In this document: in pieces, positions 46,755 through 55,498 of the stretch
How positions within the stretch are numbered: position 1 is the stretch's first letter
How the letters are laid out: each line of letters begins with the position of its first letter
NCBI RefSeq assembly: GCF_003852235.1
Contig: NZ_CP027732.1
Location: forward strand, 3,658,001-3,722,000
DNA length: 64,000 bases
Direction of reading: 5' to 3'
Source: Pseudomonas sp. R4-35-07
Lineage (GTDB): Bacteria; Pseudomonadota; Gammaproteobacteria; Pseudomonadales; Pseudomonadaceae
Program-made: the position numbers and the translations under genes
Notes under the pieces: model-generated
What the model was told of the DNA's origin: nothing
The model's database searches: none
Seen by the model: the letters and a program-made list of their open reading frames with translations, nothing else

Positions 46755-48410
46755 ATGAGCCGATTGCAGCCCTTGCCTGTGCTATTGCTTGGCCTTGTGA
46801 TGTTCTTCGTGCTGCCATTGGGTTTGCACGGTTTATGGATTCCGGATGAAACCCGCTATGCCCAAGTCAGCCAGGAAATGCTGATGAGCGGCAACTGGGT
46901 GGCGCCGCACTTCATGGGGGTGCGTTATTTCGAGAAGCCAGCTGCGGGTTATTGGTTGATCGCCCTGGGCCAGGCGGTGTTTGGCGAGAACCTGTTCGGC
47001 GTGCGTATCGCCTCGGTCCTGACCACAGCGCTGAGTGTGCTGTTGGCCTACGTGATTGCACGCCGCCTGTGGAACGAGCCGCGTAAAAGCTTCGCCTGCG
47101 CTCTGCTGTACATGAGCTTCGGCCTGGTGGCCGGGCAAGCGGGCTATTCCAACCTCGATCCGCAATTCACGTTCTGGGTCAACCTGAGCCTGGTCGCGCT
47201 TTGGTTTGCGCTCGACAGCGCCACCCCACGCAGTCGCCTGGGTGCCTGGGCTTTACTGGGGCTGGCCTGCGGCGTGGGTTTCATGACCAAGGGCTTTCTG
47301 GCGTGGCTGCTGCCGGTGCTGGTCGCCGTGCCCTACCTGGCCTGGCAACGTCGCGCCGGCGAGTTACTGCGGTACGGCCCTTTGGCGATCCTGGTCGCGG
47401 TGTTGGTCTGCTCGCCCTGGGCGTTGGCGATTCATGTGCAGGAACCGGATTACTGGCGCTTCTTTTTCTGGCACGAACACATCCGCCGCTTCGCCTCGGA
47501 CACGGCGCAGCATGCGCGGCCGTTCTGGTTTTTCCTGCCGATCATGGTGGTGGCGTGCCTGCCCTGGTCAGCCCTGTTGCCCGTTACCCTGCTCAAGGCC
47601 TGGAAAGACAAACGCCAGCCCGCCATTGCCTTTCTCGCCCTGTGGCTGTTGCTGCCCCTGGGTTTTTTCAGCCTGAGCAGCGGCAAGCTGCCGACCTACA
47701 TCATGCCGTGCCTGTTACCTTTGGCGCTGCTGATGGGCCATGCCTTGATCGACCTGATCAACCAACACAAGCCCCGTGCGATCTTCATCAACGGCGCGCT
47801 CAACTTCATCCTCGGCATGGCGGCCATGGTCACGCTGATTTACCTGCAGATCGCCAACCCGATCTACAGCAACAGCCACGCCGATATGTTCAGCCTGTCC
47901 CTGACCTTTATCGTGCTGCTCGGCTGGATCCTGGCCAACCTGCTGCAAGCAATGCGCCCGTTGACCTTATGGGCGATGCCGGCCCTGGGTATCGGCCTGC
48001 TGGTGGCGCTGCTACCGGCGGGCATGCCGCACACCATCGCGGCGAACGAAATGCCCGACCAGTTCGTGCTTGAACATCTGGATGAACTGCAACACACCCA
48101 TGCTTTGCTGAGCAATGAACTGGGCTCGGCGTCTGCCCTGGCGTGGCGCCTGCGCCGGCCGGACGTGGCGTTCTACAACACCGCAGGCGAACTGCGCTAC
48201 GGCCTGGACTACCCGGCTTCGCAGGCGCGCAAGGTCACCCTGGACAGCGTTCAGTCGTGGTTGACCGAGGCCCGCCGCCAGGGTTCGGTCGGCGTGCTGA
48301 TGCGCGTCATGAGCACCAGCGAACACCTTGAGGAAGGCCAACTGCCGCCCGGTGGCAAGCGCTACCGCAAAGGCGACCTGGTACTGACGATTTACCCCCA
48401 ACAACCTTGA
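46755..48410 (+). CDS. arnT: Lipid A 4-amino-4-deoxy-L-arabinosyltransferase
   Basis: The 551-residue GT83 protein has about 12 TMs and the conserved periplasmic motif [15 protein letters not shown], with [12 protein letters not shown]. ArnT transfers L-Ara4N from undecaprenyl phosphate to lipid A and so lowers cationic peptide binding. Length fits the Pseudomonas ArnT. No other arn genes are in the window, so L-Ara4N supply must come from elsewhere. Confidence 0.9.
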   Translation: MSRLQPLPVLLLGLVMFFVLPLGLHGLWIPDETRYAQVSQEMLMSGNWVAPHFMGVRYFEKPAAGYWLIALGQAVFGENLFGVRIASVLTTALSVLLAYVIARRLWNEPRKSFACALLYMSFGLVAGQAGYSNLDPQFTFWVNLSLVALWFALDSATPRSRLGAWALLGLACGVGFMTKGFLAWLLPVLVAVPYLAWQRRAGELLRYGPLAILVAVLVCSPWALAIHVQEPDYWRFFFWHEHIRRFASDTAQHARPFWFFLPIMVVACLPWSALLPVTLLKAWKDKRQPAIAFLALWLLLPLGFFSLSSGKLPTYIMPCLLPLALLMGHALIDLINQHKPRAIFINGALNFILGMAAMVTLIYLQIANPIYSNSHADMFSLSLTFIVLLGWILANLLQAMRPLTLWAMPALGIGLLVALLPAGMPHTIAANEMPDQFVLEHLDELQHTHALLSNELGSASALAWRLRRPDVAFYNTAGELRYGLDYPASQARKVTLDSVQSWLTEARRQGSVGVLMRVMSTSEHLEEGQLPPGGKRYRKGDLVLTIYPQQP

Positions 48411-48432
48411 TAGCCTTTACAGGAACAGCCCA

Positions 48433-49950
48433 ATGCGCTTGTGGAAAACCGAACGTGGCGCCCTGGCTTTATTGCTGGGTGTCTCGGCCTTGCTCCTGCT
48501 GCTGGGCCTGGGCAGTCGCGAGCTGTGGGGGCCGGAGACACGCTGGGCGAACATCGCCCTGCAAATGTTGCAAAGCGGTGACTACTTCGATCCGTACCTG
48601 AAGGGCACGCCCTATTACGACAAACCCCTGCCCTCCTACTGGCTGATCACCGGCTTTGCCAACCTGATGGGTGGCCTCGGGCCCTGGTCACTGCGCCTGT
48701 CCTCGGTGATCGCGGCCTGGCTGAGCATCTGGCTGGTGTACCTGATCGGCGAACAGCTGTTTCGCAAAGGCACCGGGCTGATCGCCGGCTGGATGCTCGC
48801 CACCACCTTCTACTTCCTGTTCTGGGCCCGCGTGGCCACGGCCGATGTGCTGACCGTGTGCGGCGTGCTGGCGGCGGTCTGGTGGTACTGGCGCGGGCCG
48901 GACGACACTCGTCTGGGCCGCTATACCGTATTTTTCCTGCTGCTGGCGGCCACGTCGCTGTTCAAGGGTCTGATCGGGTTCGTGCTGCCGGGACTCGCGC
49001 TGTTGCCGCACCTGCTCAGCGAACACCGCTACAAACGCCACCTCAACCTGCGGCTGGTACTGGCCCTGCTCATCGCCGGCGGGTTCTACGCCATTCCCTT
49101 CGGACTGTCCCACCTCTACGGCGCCCCCACCTACGGCGAGAGCGGCCTGGAATTGGTGTTTCGCGAAAACGTGGTGCGCTTCTTCGACCCCTTCGACCAT
49201 ATGGGCCCGATCTACACCTACCTGATCTACCTGCCGGTCTACACCCTGCCATGGGCGCCGTGCTGGATGCTCGGCGCGTGGCTCGCCCTGCGTCACTGGC
49301 ACCGCACGCCGCCCAACGTACGCTGGCTGGTGTGGAGCCTGGGCCTGTTGTTCGTCTTCTTCACCGCCAGCGGCAGCCGACGTAGTTACTACGTACTGCC
49401 CCTGGTGCCCTTCGCCCAATTACTCGCCGCCTGGTGGCTGAGCGAGCACCTGCGCCAACACCCGGCCCGTTGGCCGCGCTGGCAAACAGGCTTCGGCCTC
49501 GCCGCAGGCTTGATGGTGTTGGTGCTGGGCGTGATCTACCCCTGGACCACGCGCAACGGCGGCGTGACCCGCTTCGCCGAGAACGTCCAAGCCCAGGCGG
49601 TGAAGAGCGCGCCCTGGAACCATTGGCAACTGGTACTGGTGGAAGTCGACAACAAGTTGCCGATGTACCTGCAGAACGGCGGCAAACCGTTCTACTACGT
49701 GAGCGAAACCCAAGACTTCCCGCGCCAGGGCGACAGCGCCGCGTTCATGGCCTGGCTGGAAAAGACCAGCGGCCAGGGGTTTGATCCAAGGCACACGATT
49801 ATCGTCGCGCAGTACTCCAAGGAAGATCCCGCGCCGCTGGCGTTTCTGGGGGTTGATCACCAGGTGGTCACGACGCAACCGGATAATGGGGAGCGGTTGT
49901 TTCAGAAGCGCTCGGGGGGGAGTGTGGCGTTTATTCCTGCTGGGCATTGA
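48433..49950 (+). CDS. ArnT-like GT39/GT83 membrane glycosyltransferase
   Basis: The 505-residue protein is a paralogue-like neighbour of ArnT: N-terminal TM, then GPETRWANIALQMLQSGDYFDPYLKGTPYYDKPLPSYWL, which matches the ArnT DETR...KP arrangement with Glu for Asp. About 11 more TMs follow and a soluble C-terminal part. It starts 22 bp after arnT and is probably co-transcribed. It may act on lipid A or on a different polyprenyl-linked donor. Confidence 0.82.
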   Translation: MRLWKTERGALALLLGVSALLLLLGLGSRELWGPETRWANIALQMLQSGDYFDPYLKGTPYYDKPLPSYWLITGFANLMGGLGPWSLRLSSVIAAWLSIWLVYLIGEQLFRKGTGLIAGWMLATTFYFLFWARVATADVLTVCGVLAAVWWYWRGPDDTRLGRYTVFFLLLAATSLFKGLIGFVLPGLALLPHLLSEHRYKRHLNLRLVLALLIAGGFYAIPFGLSHLYGAPTYGESGLELVFRENVVRFFDPFDHMGPIYTYLIYLPVYTLPWAPCWMLGAWLALRHWHRTPPNVRWLVWSLGLLFVFFTASGSRRSYYVLPLVPFAQLLAAWWLSEHLRQHPARWPRWQTGFGLAAGLMVLVLGVIYPWTTRNGGVTRFAENVQAQAVKSAPWNHWQLVLVEVDNKLPMYLQNGGKPFYYVSETQDFPRQGDSAAFMAWLEKTSGQGFDPRHTIIVAQYSKEDPAPLAFLGVDHQVVTTQPDNGERLFQKRSGGSVAFIPAGH

Positions 49951-50077
49951 GACGCGGGCAATGCATAAGCGAGCACGGCCACTGTTGGGTCACACAATAA
50001 AAGACCGGGCCGCTTCGCGCCCCAGCGGGAGCAAGCTCCCTCGCCACAGGGGACCGAGAGGTGTCAGGGCTGCCTGC

Positions 50078-50223
50078 GATCGTTCCCACGCTCAGCGCGG
50101 GAATGCAGCCCGTGACGCTCTGCGTCACCTGTAGGCAGTAGCGGTTGGCGAGACGCGGAGCGTCCCAGGAGGCGTTACCACGCAGAGCGTGGGAACGATC
50201 CCCTGTCGTTCACCCGCTGAAAC
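50078..50223. repeat. GATCGTTCCCACGC element, copy 2
   Basis: Same element as at 39629 but in the other orientation: inverted ends plus the internal GTGACGCTCTGCGTCACCTGT hairpin arms. Its right flank (TTCACCCGCTGAAA) is also shared with copy 3 at 51016, so the two are direct repeats of about 145 bp. Confidence 0.85.
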
Positions 50224-50339
50224 ATTTTCAAAGGGCCAGCAAGCCACATCTCTTTAAATTGCAGGACGTTTCCGAGACAATCCCCGCCGCCTTGTGCCGG
50301 TTGGAATCGGTGGCTAGTCTGCGGCCTGTCACTGCTCAT

Positions 50340-50527
50340 CAGTGATCGGGTTTAGTCGCTCGGTATGTCACAAGGCGCATGGTCACATGGAGTTTTATGG
50401 TGGCTGTGCGCAGGGCGCCTTCGGGCGCGCCGGATTTCCTTGTGGCCGGTCGACTAACCTGCGTACAGCCGCCACCTTCGTTTAGTCGCGAGAGGCGTCG
50501 GCTCCAATACTCACAAGGAGCTACACC
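50340..50527 (+). ncRNA. Candidate structured leader upstream of the DUF6124 gene
   Basis: GGTGGCTGTGCGCAGG (50399-50414) can pair with CCTGCGTACAGCCGCCACC (50458-50476). Inside lies a GCGCC-UUCG-GGCGC hairpin (50415-50428) with the stable UUCG loop, then a CCGG/CCGG arm. TTTAGTCGC occurs twice (50351-50359 and 50480-50488), and CGACTAA (50451-50457) could pair with either copy. No open reading frame explains this sequence. Confidence 0.6.
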
Positions 50528-50833
50528 ATGAACAAAGTCCTCCCCGATCCACCCTTCGATCCCGCCAAAGACCGTGCCGCGTTCAACCGGGCCATCGACC
50601 ATTACCTGCCCACCCAAGGATTCCACAGCGTCAACGAAGACCTGAGCTTCGAAGATGCCCTGCTCTACACCGCCAGCTTGCTCGACAGCGCTTCGGCGAC
50701 GGCGTTGGATTGCGGCGAGCTGCTTAGCAGCCCCGAGCGGGCGAAGATTCTGGCGGTGTGGCACTTGCTGGAGATTGCCAAAACAACCGTGGATCGCTCT
50801 ATCGAGTGCATGAAGCCTTCGAAAACGGCCTGA
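50528..50833 (+). CDS. Small DUF6124-type (former DUF3077-like) protein
   Basis: The 101-residue acidic protein starts MNKVLPDPPFDPAKDRAAFNRAIDHYL and continues with FEDALLYTASLLDSASATALDCGELLSSPERAKILAVWHLLEIAKTTVD compressed as two amphipathic helices. This pattern is common in fluorescent pseudomonads, with no known function. AAGGAG lies 7 bp in front of the ATG. A strong foldable leader precedes it, and two direct repeats flank it. Confidence 0.78.
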   Translation: MNKVLPDPPFDPAKDRAAFNRAIDHYLPTQGFHSVNEDLSFEDALLYTASLLDSASATALDCGELLSSPERAKILAVWHLLEIAKTTVDRSIECMKPSKTA

Positions 50834-50905
50834 TATGCAATATTTTCGTCGGCTGTCAGGCCGCCATCGGAGGCAAGCCCCAATGCCAGTCAGTTAAGGC
50901 TTTTT

Positions 50906-50933
50906 TGTAGGAGCGAGCTTGCTCGCTCCTACA
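50906..50933. repeat. Single TGTAGGAGCGAGC REP hairpin
   Basis: A perfect palindrome: TGTAGGAGCGAGC, TT, GCTCGCTCCTACA. Same class as the REPIN at 14213. Confidence 0.88.
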
Positions 50934-51015
50934 GTGGCATTGGGGCAAGTCCCCACAGTTGGATCGTGGAGTCTCAGTTGGATACCCGGCGGTTATCAAG
51001 CCCACCCGCCAAGGC

Positions 51016-51162
51016 GATCGTTCCCATGCTCCGCGTGGGAAAGTAGCCCGTGACGCTCTGCGTCACCTGTGTCCAGTAGCGGTTGGCGGGACGCGAAGCG
51101 TCCCAGGAAGCGTTACCACGCAGAGCGTGGGAACGATCCCATGTGGTTCACCCGCTGAAATC
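51016..51162. repeat. GATCGTTCCCACGC element, copy 3
   Basis: Direct repeat of copy 2 with a few substitutions (GATCGTTCCCATGCTCCGCG at the start). Confidence 0.85.
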
Positions 51163-51217
51163 TTTATACCGCGCTGGGCGGCGCGTGGGGCGAGCCACCG
51201 AGCCTGGCGGTCGCACG

Positions 51218-52084
51218 CTAGAGCAGTTTCAGTCCAATGACTGAATGGCGGTTCCAGTCGCGCTTATCCAGTTGCTGTTTGTACCCATAACTGTCCAGAA
51301 AGCCGTCCACCACCGCCATTGAGTGAAACGCGTCGGCGATCGTGCCGATAGCCCCGTCCATGAAGTCCTGGAGGGTTGCGGGCGCAACGAAGTCCTTTAA
51401 GCCCAGGCGTCGCAGGGCCTGCCCCGGATACTCACCGTCATTCAACGTGCGCATGGCGGCGGCGAAGCTCTCATTGGCCTCGCCGTCATTATTTTCGAGA
51501 TACGCGCGCTTGGCGCTCACGGCATATAAGAACTGCGCATTGACCAGTACATCATTGGGTCGGTCGGCGCCGAAGTTCGCGCCGGCCCGGGCCTGTTTCA
51601 GCTCATCATGGGTGATGTCCAGCTTGAAGCCATCACGCATGACGACACGATAGCCGGTGTTGATGGCGTGTATGGACGTGTAAATACCGTGGGGGTTGTG
51701 ACCGAACTTCATCATGGCGGCTTTGATGGCGGATACCGTCACGCAATTGCCTTCGGTCAACTGATAGAAGCTCTGGAAAATATCCTTGGGTTTGGCGCCC
51801 GTATTCGCAGGTGTGCCTTTCAGAAACTCGTCACGGTTTACATCACGCTTATCGACGCGCCGTTCATTCAGATTATCAAGGGGGGACGGTGAGGGTTTTA
51901 CGTCGACTTCCGGTTTAAGCCGCGCCGCTAAAAGCGCCAATAAACGTTCCAACTCTCCCACCAGGTTATTCAACTGCTCGGCTGCTCCGGCGGGTGCAGC
52001 CTCATTTGCAGCACCTGAAGAAATTACCGTACCACTCGCCTCGGCGAAGCCAGGGACAGCATACTTAACGTTAGACACTAACAT
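51218..52084 (-). CDS. Putative papain-fold cysteine protease, effector-like
   Basis: The 288-residue product was not recognised as a named protein. Residues 36-56 form an amphipathic helix (EQLNNLVGELERLLALLAA), then a Pro/Asp linker. A core begins at TEGNCVTVSAIKAAM with Cys114 before a helix, continues YRVVMRDGFKLDITHDEL, and has FHSMAVVDGFLD with His254 and Asp260, which is the order of a papain/calpain-like Cys-His-Asp site. The gene follows a related gene 105 bp upstream that has a HrpL-type promoter, so type III secretion is a reasonable inference. The ATG at 52084 was taken; TTG at 52090 is possible. Confidence 0.55.
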   Translation of the reverse strand: MLVSNVKYAVPGFAEASGTVISSGAANEAAPAGAAEQLNNLVGELERLLALLAARLKPEVDVKPSPSPLDNLNERRVDKRDVNRDEFLKGTPANTGAKPKDIFQSFYQLTEGNCVTVSAIKAAMMKFGHNPHGIYTSIHAINTGYRVVMRDGFKLDITHDELKQARAGANFGADRPNDVLVNAQFLYAVSAKRAYLENNDGEANESFAAAMRTLNDGEYPGQALRRLGLKDFVAPATLQDFMDGAIGTIADAFHSMAVVDGFLDSYGYKQQLDKRDWNRHSVIGLKLL

Positions 52085-52188
52085 CCACAATCACTCGCAT
52101 AGCTGACTTAAAAAAGGCGCATAAACACTCAGCGCCATGAACACTACGGCCACTGTTCTAATGAGAATAAGCAGATAAATATGTGGTT

Positions 52189-53340
52189 TTACTCAACTTG
52201 ATCGCGAAGCGTTACAACCTTCAACGACGGCGAAACGGGCTGGTTGTATAACTGCCCCTCCATGACCCCATCAAAGAGCGCACCATTCTTGTGTCGCTCG
52301 CCCTTGTCCAATGGCACCCCGACGCGCGCGCCCAGTGCACTGGCGTCGATGATCTGCATATGTTCTTTGAGGCCCAGGTACGACAACGCTATACCGCCGC
52401 CGATGCCCTGTGCCGCTGCCGCCAGCACCCCCGGATAAGTACGGTGGGCGTGGTAAGCGCTGTCCTTGCCATAAATGCTGTAGAACGGGTCCGTTGCATT
52501 GTTGCGCGCCTGCTCCAGGTGCTGACGCTTGCTCATTACCCCAAACAGAAATTGCGCGTCCTTGACCATGCCTTCATCACCGCCACTGAATTTCGCCGCC
52601 TTGGCCGCCAGTTGCAGCTCTTCACCGGTGATATGCAGTTTGAAGCCGTCTTTCATCGTGACGTTATAGCCATCCCCACTCTTGACGACGTGCGTGAACA
52701 CCCCGGTTGGACTTTGCCCGAAGGTGGCCATGGCCACCTTGATCGCCGCCACGTGTTCTTCTCTGCCCGTGGTGCCCAGGTAGGGAAAGTTCTCATAGGT
52801 GGCGCGCAGCCCGTTGCGTATATCGTCGGGTTTTTGCCTTGGGGCTTTTTCAGACAAAAACGTGTTCGACGGCTCGCTGTTTTTATCGGAAAACATTTCA
52901 ATAAGTTCAGTATCGAAAGCGTTTCGGCTACTGGCCAGATCTGACCGATTCATGAACGGTGCCAGTTGTTCTTTCCATCGGCTTTTACCGGGCTGCACAG
53001 TCTCAGGCGTTGGCACGACGTCGATCTGGGGTTTGGGAATGATATTCACGAATGGTTTGGGTATTACGGCCACCGGGGGGGGTGGGGCGGGTGGCGTATT
53101 CTGCTCGTTCATCCATGTTTTAAGCGTTGTTACGAGCGTATTGAGCAAGGTCAACAGTTCAGCTGTTCCCCGATCATTACCACCCGGCTGAACTGTTCGA
53201 GCAATCGCCTGATGAGCCGGTACTTGTCCGAAGCGATTGAGTCGATCGGACGTTGACGGCCCCTGTGTGTTATCAAACTGCTCAGAAGTTGCATAGGCGG
53301 AATAAGCCTGTTTAGTGTCAGACGTGTTAAGCGTGACCAT
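52189..53340 (-). CDS. Paralogue of the 51218 protein with the Cys site lost
   Basis: A 383-residue protein with an N-terminal polar Ser/Thr/Gln-rich region (residues 1-60), an amphipathic helix ELLTLLNTLVTTLKTWM, and a Pro-rich stretch (residues 83-112, NTPPAPPPPVAVIPKP). The core aligns with the 51218 protein (HVAAIKVAMATFG, YNVTMKDGFKLHITGEEL, DAQFLFGVMSKRQHLE, LSYLGLKEH), but the segment corresponding to GNC is GRE. A His with downstream DG is kept (RHKNGALFDGVM). It lies first in the operon, behind a hrp-box-like sequence. The ATG at 53340 has GAGG 9 bp upstream; 53355 is an alternative. Confidence 0.55.
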   Translation of the reverse strand: MVTLNTSDTKQAYSAYATSEQFDNTQGPSTSDRLNRFGQVPAHQAIARTVQPGGNDRGTAELLTLLNTLVTTLKTWMNEQNTPPAPPPPVAVIPKPFVNIIPKPQIDVVPTPETVQPGKSRWKEQLAPFMNRSDLASSRNAFDTELIEMFSDKNSEPSNTFLSEKAPRQKPDDIRNGLRATYENFPYLGTTGREEHVAAIKVAMATFGQSPTGVFTHVVKSGDGYNVTMKDGFKLHITGEELQLAAKAAKFSGGDEGMVKDAQFLFGVMSKRQHLEQARNNATDPFYSIYGKDSAYHAHRTYPGVLAAAAQGIGGGIALSYLGLKEHMQIIDASALGARVGVPLDKGERHKNGALFDGVMEGQLYNQPVSPSLKVVTLRDQVE

Positions 53341-53374
53341 CTTGTTTAGCCTCATTTATCAGAAGGAGTCCTCA

Positions 53375-53402
53375 TGCGTGGCAAGCCAGTGGGAAACGTT
53401 CC
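53375..53402 (-). promoter_or_regulatory. HrpL-type promoter (hrp box)
   Basis: On the minus strand: GGAACG, 15 bases, CCACGCA. The consensus is GGAACC-N15/16-CCACNNA, so only the sixth base differs. It lies 34 bp before the start at 53340. Confidence 0.6.
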
Positions 53403-53539
53403 TGATATCAGAGGCGTAACAGGTAACAACGTCCTTCTATTTCAGCTGATTTCTATCGGACAATTCCTCAACGGCGACGTTTTCATCCGAACAGTCCTCA
53501 GCGTAATTCCAGCTGCCACAAATGAGCCAGCTGAACCGC

Positions 53540-53570
53540 CGCTATCGGGGGCAAGCCCCCTCCCACATTT
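53540..53570. repeat. Single REP core
   Basis: A lone GCTATCGGGGGCAAGCCCCC/TCCCACATTT core in the gap between the effector-like operon and the PPOX gene. Confidence 0.8.
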
Positions 53571-53600
53571 GACCTCCAGCGCCGGGCAGACCGCGCCTGG

Positions 53601-54533
53601 CTACCAGCTTCCCATCGCCAGGCTATAGGGCGAAAACTCGGCGAACTGCCAGCGCAAGGCCAATGCTGCCGGACGGCGGACCACCTGTTCCACGGTCACC
53701 GTCCATAACCGCTGCGCCCCTTTGAACTCGGCCACTTGCGGCCCGCTGAGGATCAGCGAAGTACGCCCGGCCACTTGCAGCACGTCACCCGATTCAAAAT
53801 CAATGAACAACAACCCCGCCACCGGGTTGGTTTGCAGGTTGCCGAGGGTGTTGAAGAACAGGTTGCCGGCAAAATCCGGAATGGTCAGCACATTGCCCTC
53901 GACCCGCACAAAACCGGTGCTGCCGCCGCGATGGGAAACATCCACCGAGCGCTCGCCGTGCAGGTCGACATAACTGGCGACGAAGAAGGTGTCGGCATTG
54001 CGGATCATTGTGTGTGCAGCGCCATCCAGGCTGTCGCTGCACTCAGCCACGCTGCCAGGTTTGCGCGCAATGGTATCGACAGGTCGCAGTTGGATGTATT
54101 TGGGACAGTTGCCGAAGCTCTGCACCACGTCCACCGCAAAGCCGTCGTGATCCAGCGCGCCGATGCGCCCATTCATACGATTGCGACGGCGTGTGTTCAG
54201 GTCGATACCGAGCACGCCGACGGCCGCGCCGACCGTTAGCCCCGCCCGGGCGGGGTCGCTTTTGCAGGGCAGGCTGTCGATTTGCAACCGCTGCGGATCA
54301 GGCGAATGCGCGAAGCCTGGCGCGCCTTCGAGCATCGTTGCCCATGGAATGCCGTGTTCATCCACCACTCCCAGCATCAGGTAAGGCAGCAAGGGAAAGA
54401 AATCGCGATGCTGCTCCGGCAGGTGATCGCGTATGACCTTGGGGCCGATCACGGCCATGCGTTCGGCCACGCCGGCACTTTCCTGCAGTTGCCTTTCGCC
54501 GCTATGCCAGGGGGATACTTCGATCGCGTTCAT
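53601..54533 (-). CDS. Pyridoxamine 5'-phosphate oxidase-family protein
   Basis: The 310-residue protein has a split-barrel flavin-binding core (DTFFVASYVDLHGERSVDVSHRGGSTGFVRV and LTIPDFAGNLFFNTLGNLQTNPVAGLLFIDFESGDVLQVAGR). Family members of this length often sit near ferredoxin- or GST-type genes and act on unknown small molecules. The ATG at 54533 gives the usual N-terminus. It is the last gene of a four-gene minus-strand group (GST, LysR, LysR, PPOX). Confidence 0.82.
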   Translation of the reverse strand: MNAIEVSPWHSGERQLQESAGVAERMAVIGPKVIRDHLPEQHRDFFPLLPYLMLGVVDEHGIPWATMLEGAPGFAHSPDPQRLQIDSLPCKSDPARAGLTVGAAVGVLGIDLNTRRRNRMNGRIGALDHDGFAVDVVQSFGNCPKYIQLRPVDTIARKPGSVAECSDSLDGAAHTMIRNADTFFVASYVDLHGERSVDVSHRGGSTGFVRVEGNVLTIPDFAGNLFFNTLGNLQTNPVAGLLFIDFESGDVLQVAGRTSLILSGPQVAEFKGAQRLWTVTVEQVVRRPAALALRWQFAEFSPYSLAMGSW

Positions 54534-54613
54534 GGCGTTCACCTCTCGTTGTGATAGCTGAATGCTGCGCCTGACCTGTCGCCGAGAGAATGACCACCCC
54601 AGGCAATCCACTG

Positions 54614-55498
54614 TTACGCCAACTGAAACGCCGGGTGCTCGCGCAAGGCCGCTACACAGTCATCGACAAAACTGCGCACGCGCATGGACGCATGGCGACC
54701 TTCGCGATACACCACCTGCACCGGTACCGCAGGCAATTCAAAGCCAGGCAATACGCGAAGCAGCCGGCCGCTCAGCAAGTGCTCGTGCACCGGGTAGCTC
54801 AGGCAACGCAGCAGCCCTGCCCCCGTTAAGGCCGCATTAATGGAACCCTGCACCGTGGCGCAGCGCAGCCGTGCGCGGGCCTTGAGCTGATAGTGCGCGA
54901 AGTCCCATTGCACCGGGTCGGCATTGGCGATCAAATGATGCTGCTTGAGGGCGGCGGGATGCTGCGGTTCTCCGTGGGCGGCCAGGTAACCGGGGCTGGC
55001 GCAGAGGATATGCCGCACATGCCCCACCGGCCGTGCGATCAATGACGAGCTGGGCAACTCGCCTACCAGCACCGCCACGTCCAGCCCTTCTTCGTGCAGG
55101 TTCGGGTAGTAGTCGTGGTAGTGGGCGACCACACGCACCTGCGGGTAACGGTCCATATACGCGGCCAGTACCGGCGCCATCACATAGCGGCTGAACAGCA
55201 ACGGCAAGAATACCCGCAGATTGCCCTGGGCCTGGCTATGCAACCCTTTGGCCGAAGCTTCAGCCGCCTCCACCGCAGCCAGCAGCCGCACACAGTCGGC
55301 CATGTAGGCATCGCCCGCGTCGGTCAGGCTGACCCCACGGGTACTGCGCTGCAACAACGTTACGCGCAAACGCCCTTCCAGACGTGCAATCGCCCGCACC
55401 AGGGTCGGGCCGGAGACCTGCGCCAAGCGCGCCGCCGCCGCCAGGCTCGGTTGCCCGGCCAGCGCCGCGAACAACTGCATATCGCGATAACGCTCCAT
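54614..55498 (-). CDS. LysR-family regulator
   Basis: The 294-residue protein has the HTH MQLFAALAGQPSLAAAARLAQVSGPTLVRAIARLEG and an effector domain with LNVFLPLLFSRYVMAPVLAAYMDRYPQV-like sequence. Its start overlaps the stop of the neighbouring LysR gene by one base, so the two regulators are translationally coupled. Confidence 0.88.
   Translation of the reverse strand: MERYRDMQLFAALAGQPSLAAAARLAQVSGPTLVRAIARLEGRLRVTLLQRSTRGVSLTDAGDAYMADCVRLLAAVEAAEASAKGLHSQAQGNLRVFLPLLFSRYVMAPVLAAYMDRYPQVRVVAHYHDYYPNLHEEGLDVAVLVGELPSSSLIARPVGHVRHILCASPGYLAAHGEPQHPAALKQHHLIANADPVQWDFAHYQLKARARLRCATVQGSINAALTGAGLLRCLSYPVHEHLLSGRLLRVLPGFELPAVPVQVVYREGRHASMRVRSFVDDCVAALREHPAFQLA

Noticed and set aside
50020..50060. 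Terminator after the ArnT-like gene
   Set aside because: GCGGGAGCAAGCTCCCTCGC is another REP-class hairpin and lacks a T-run; its role in termination is not clear.
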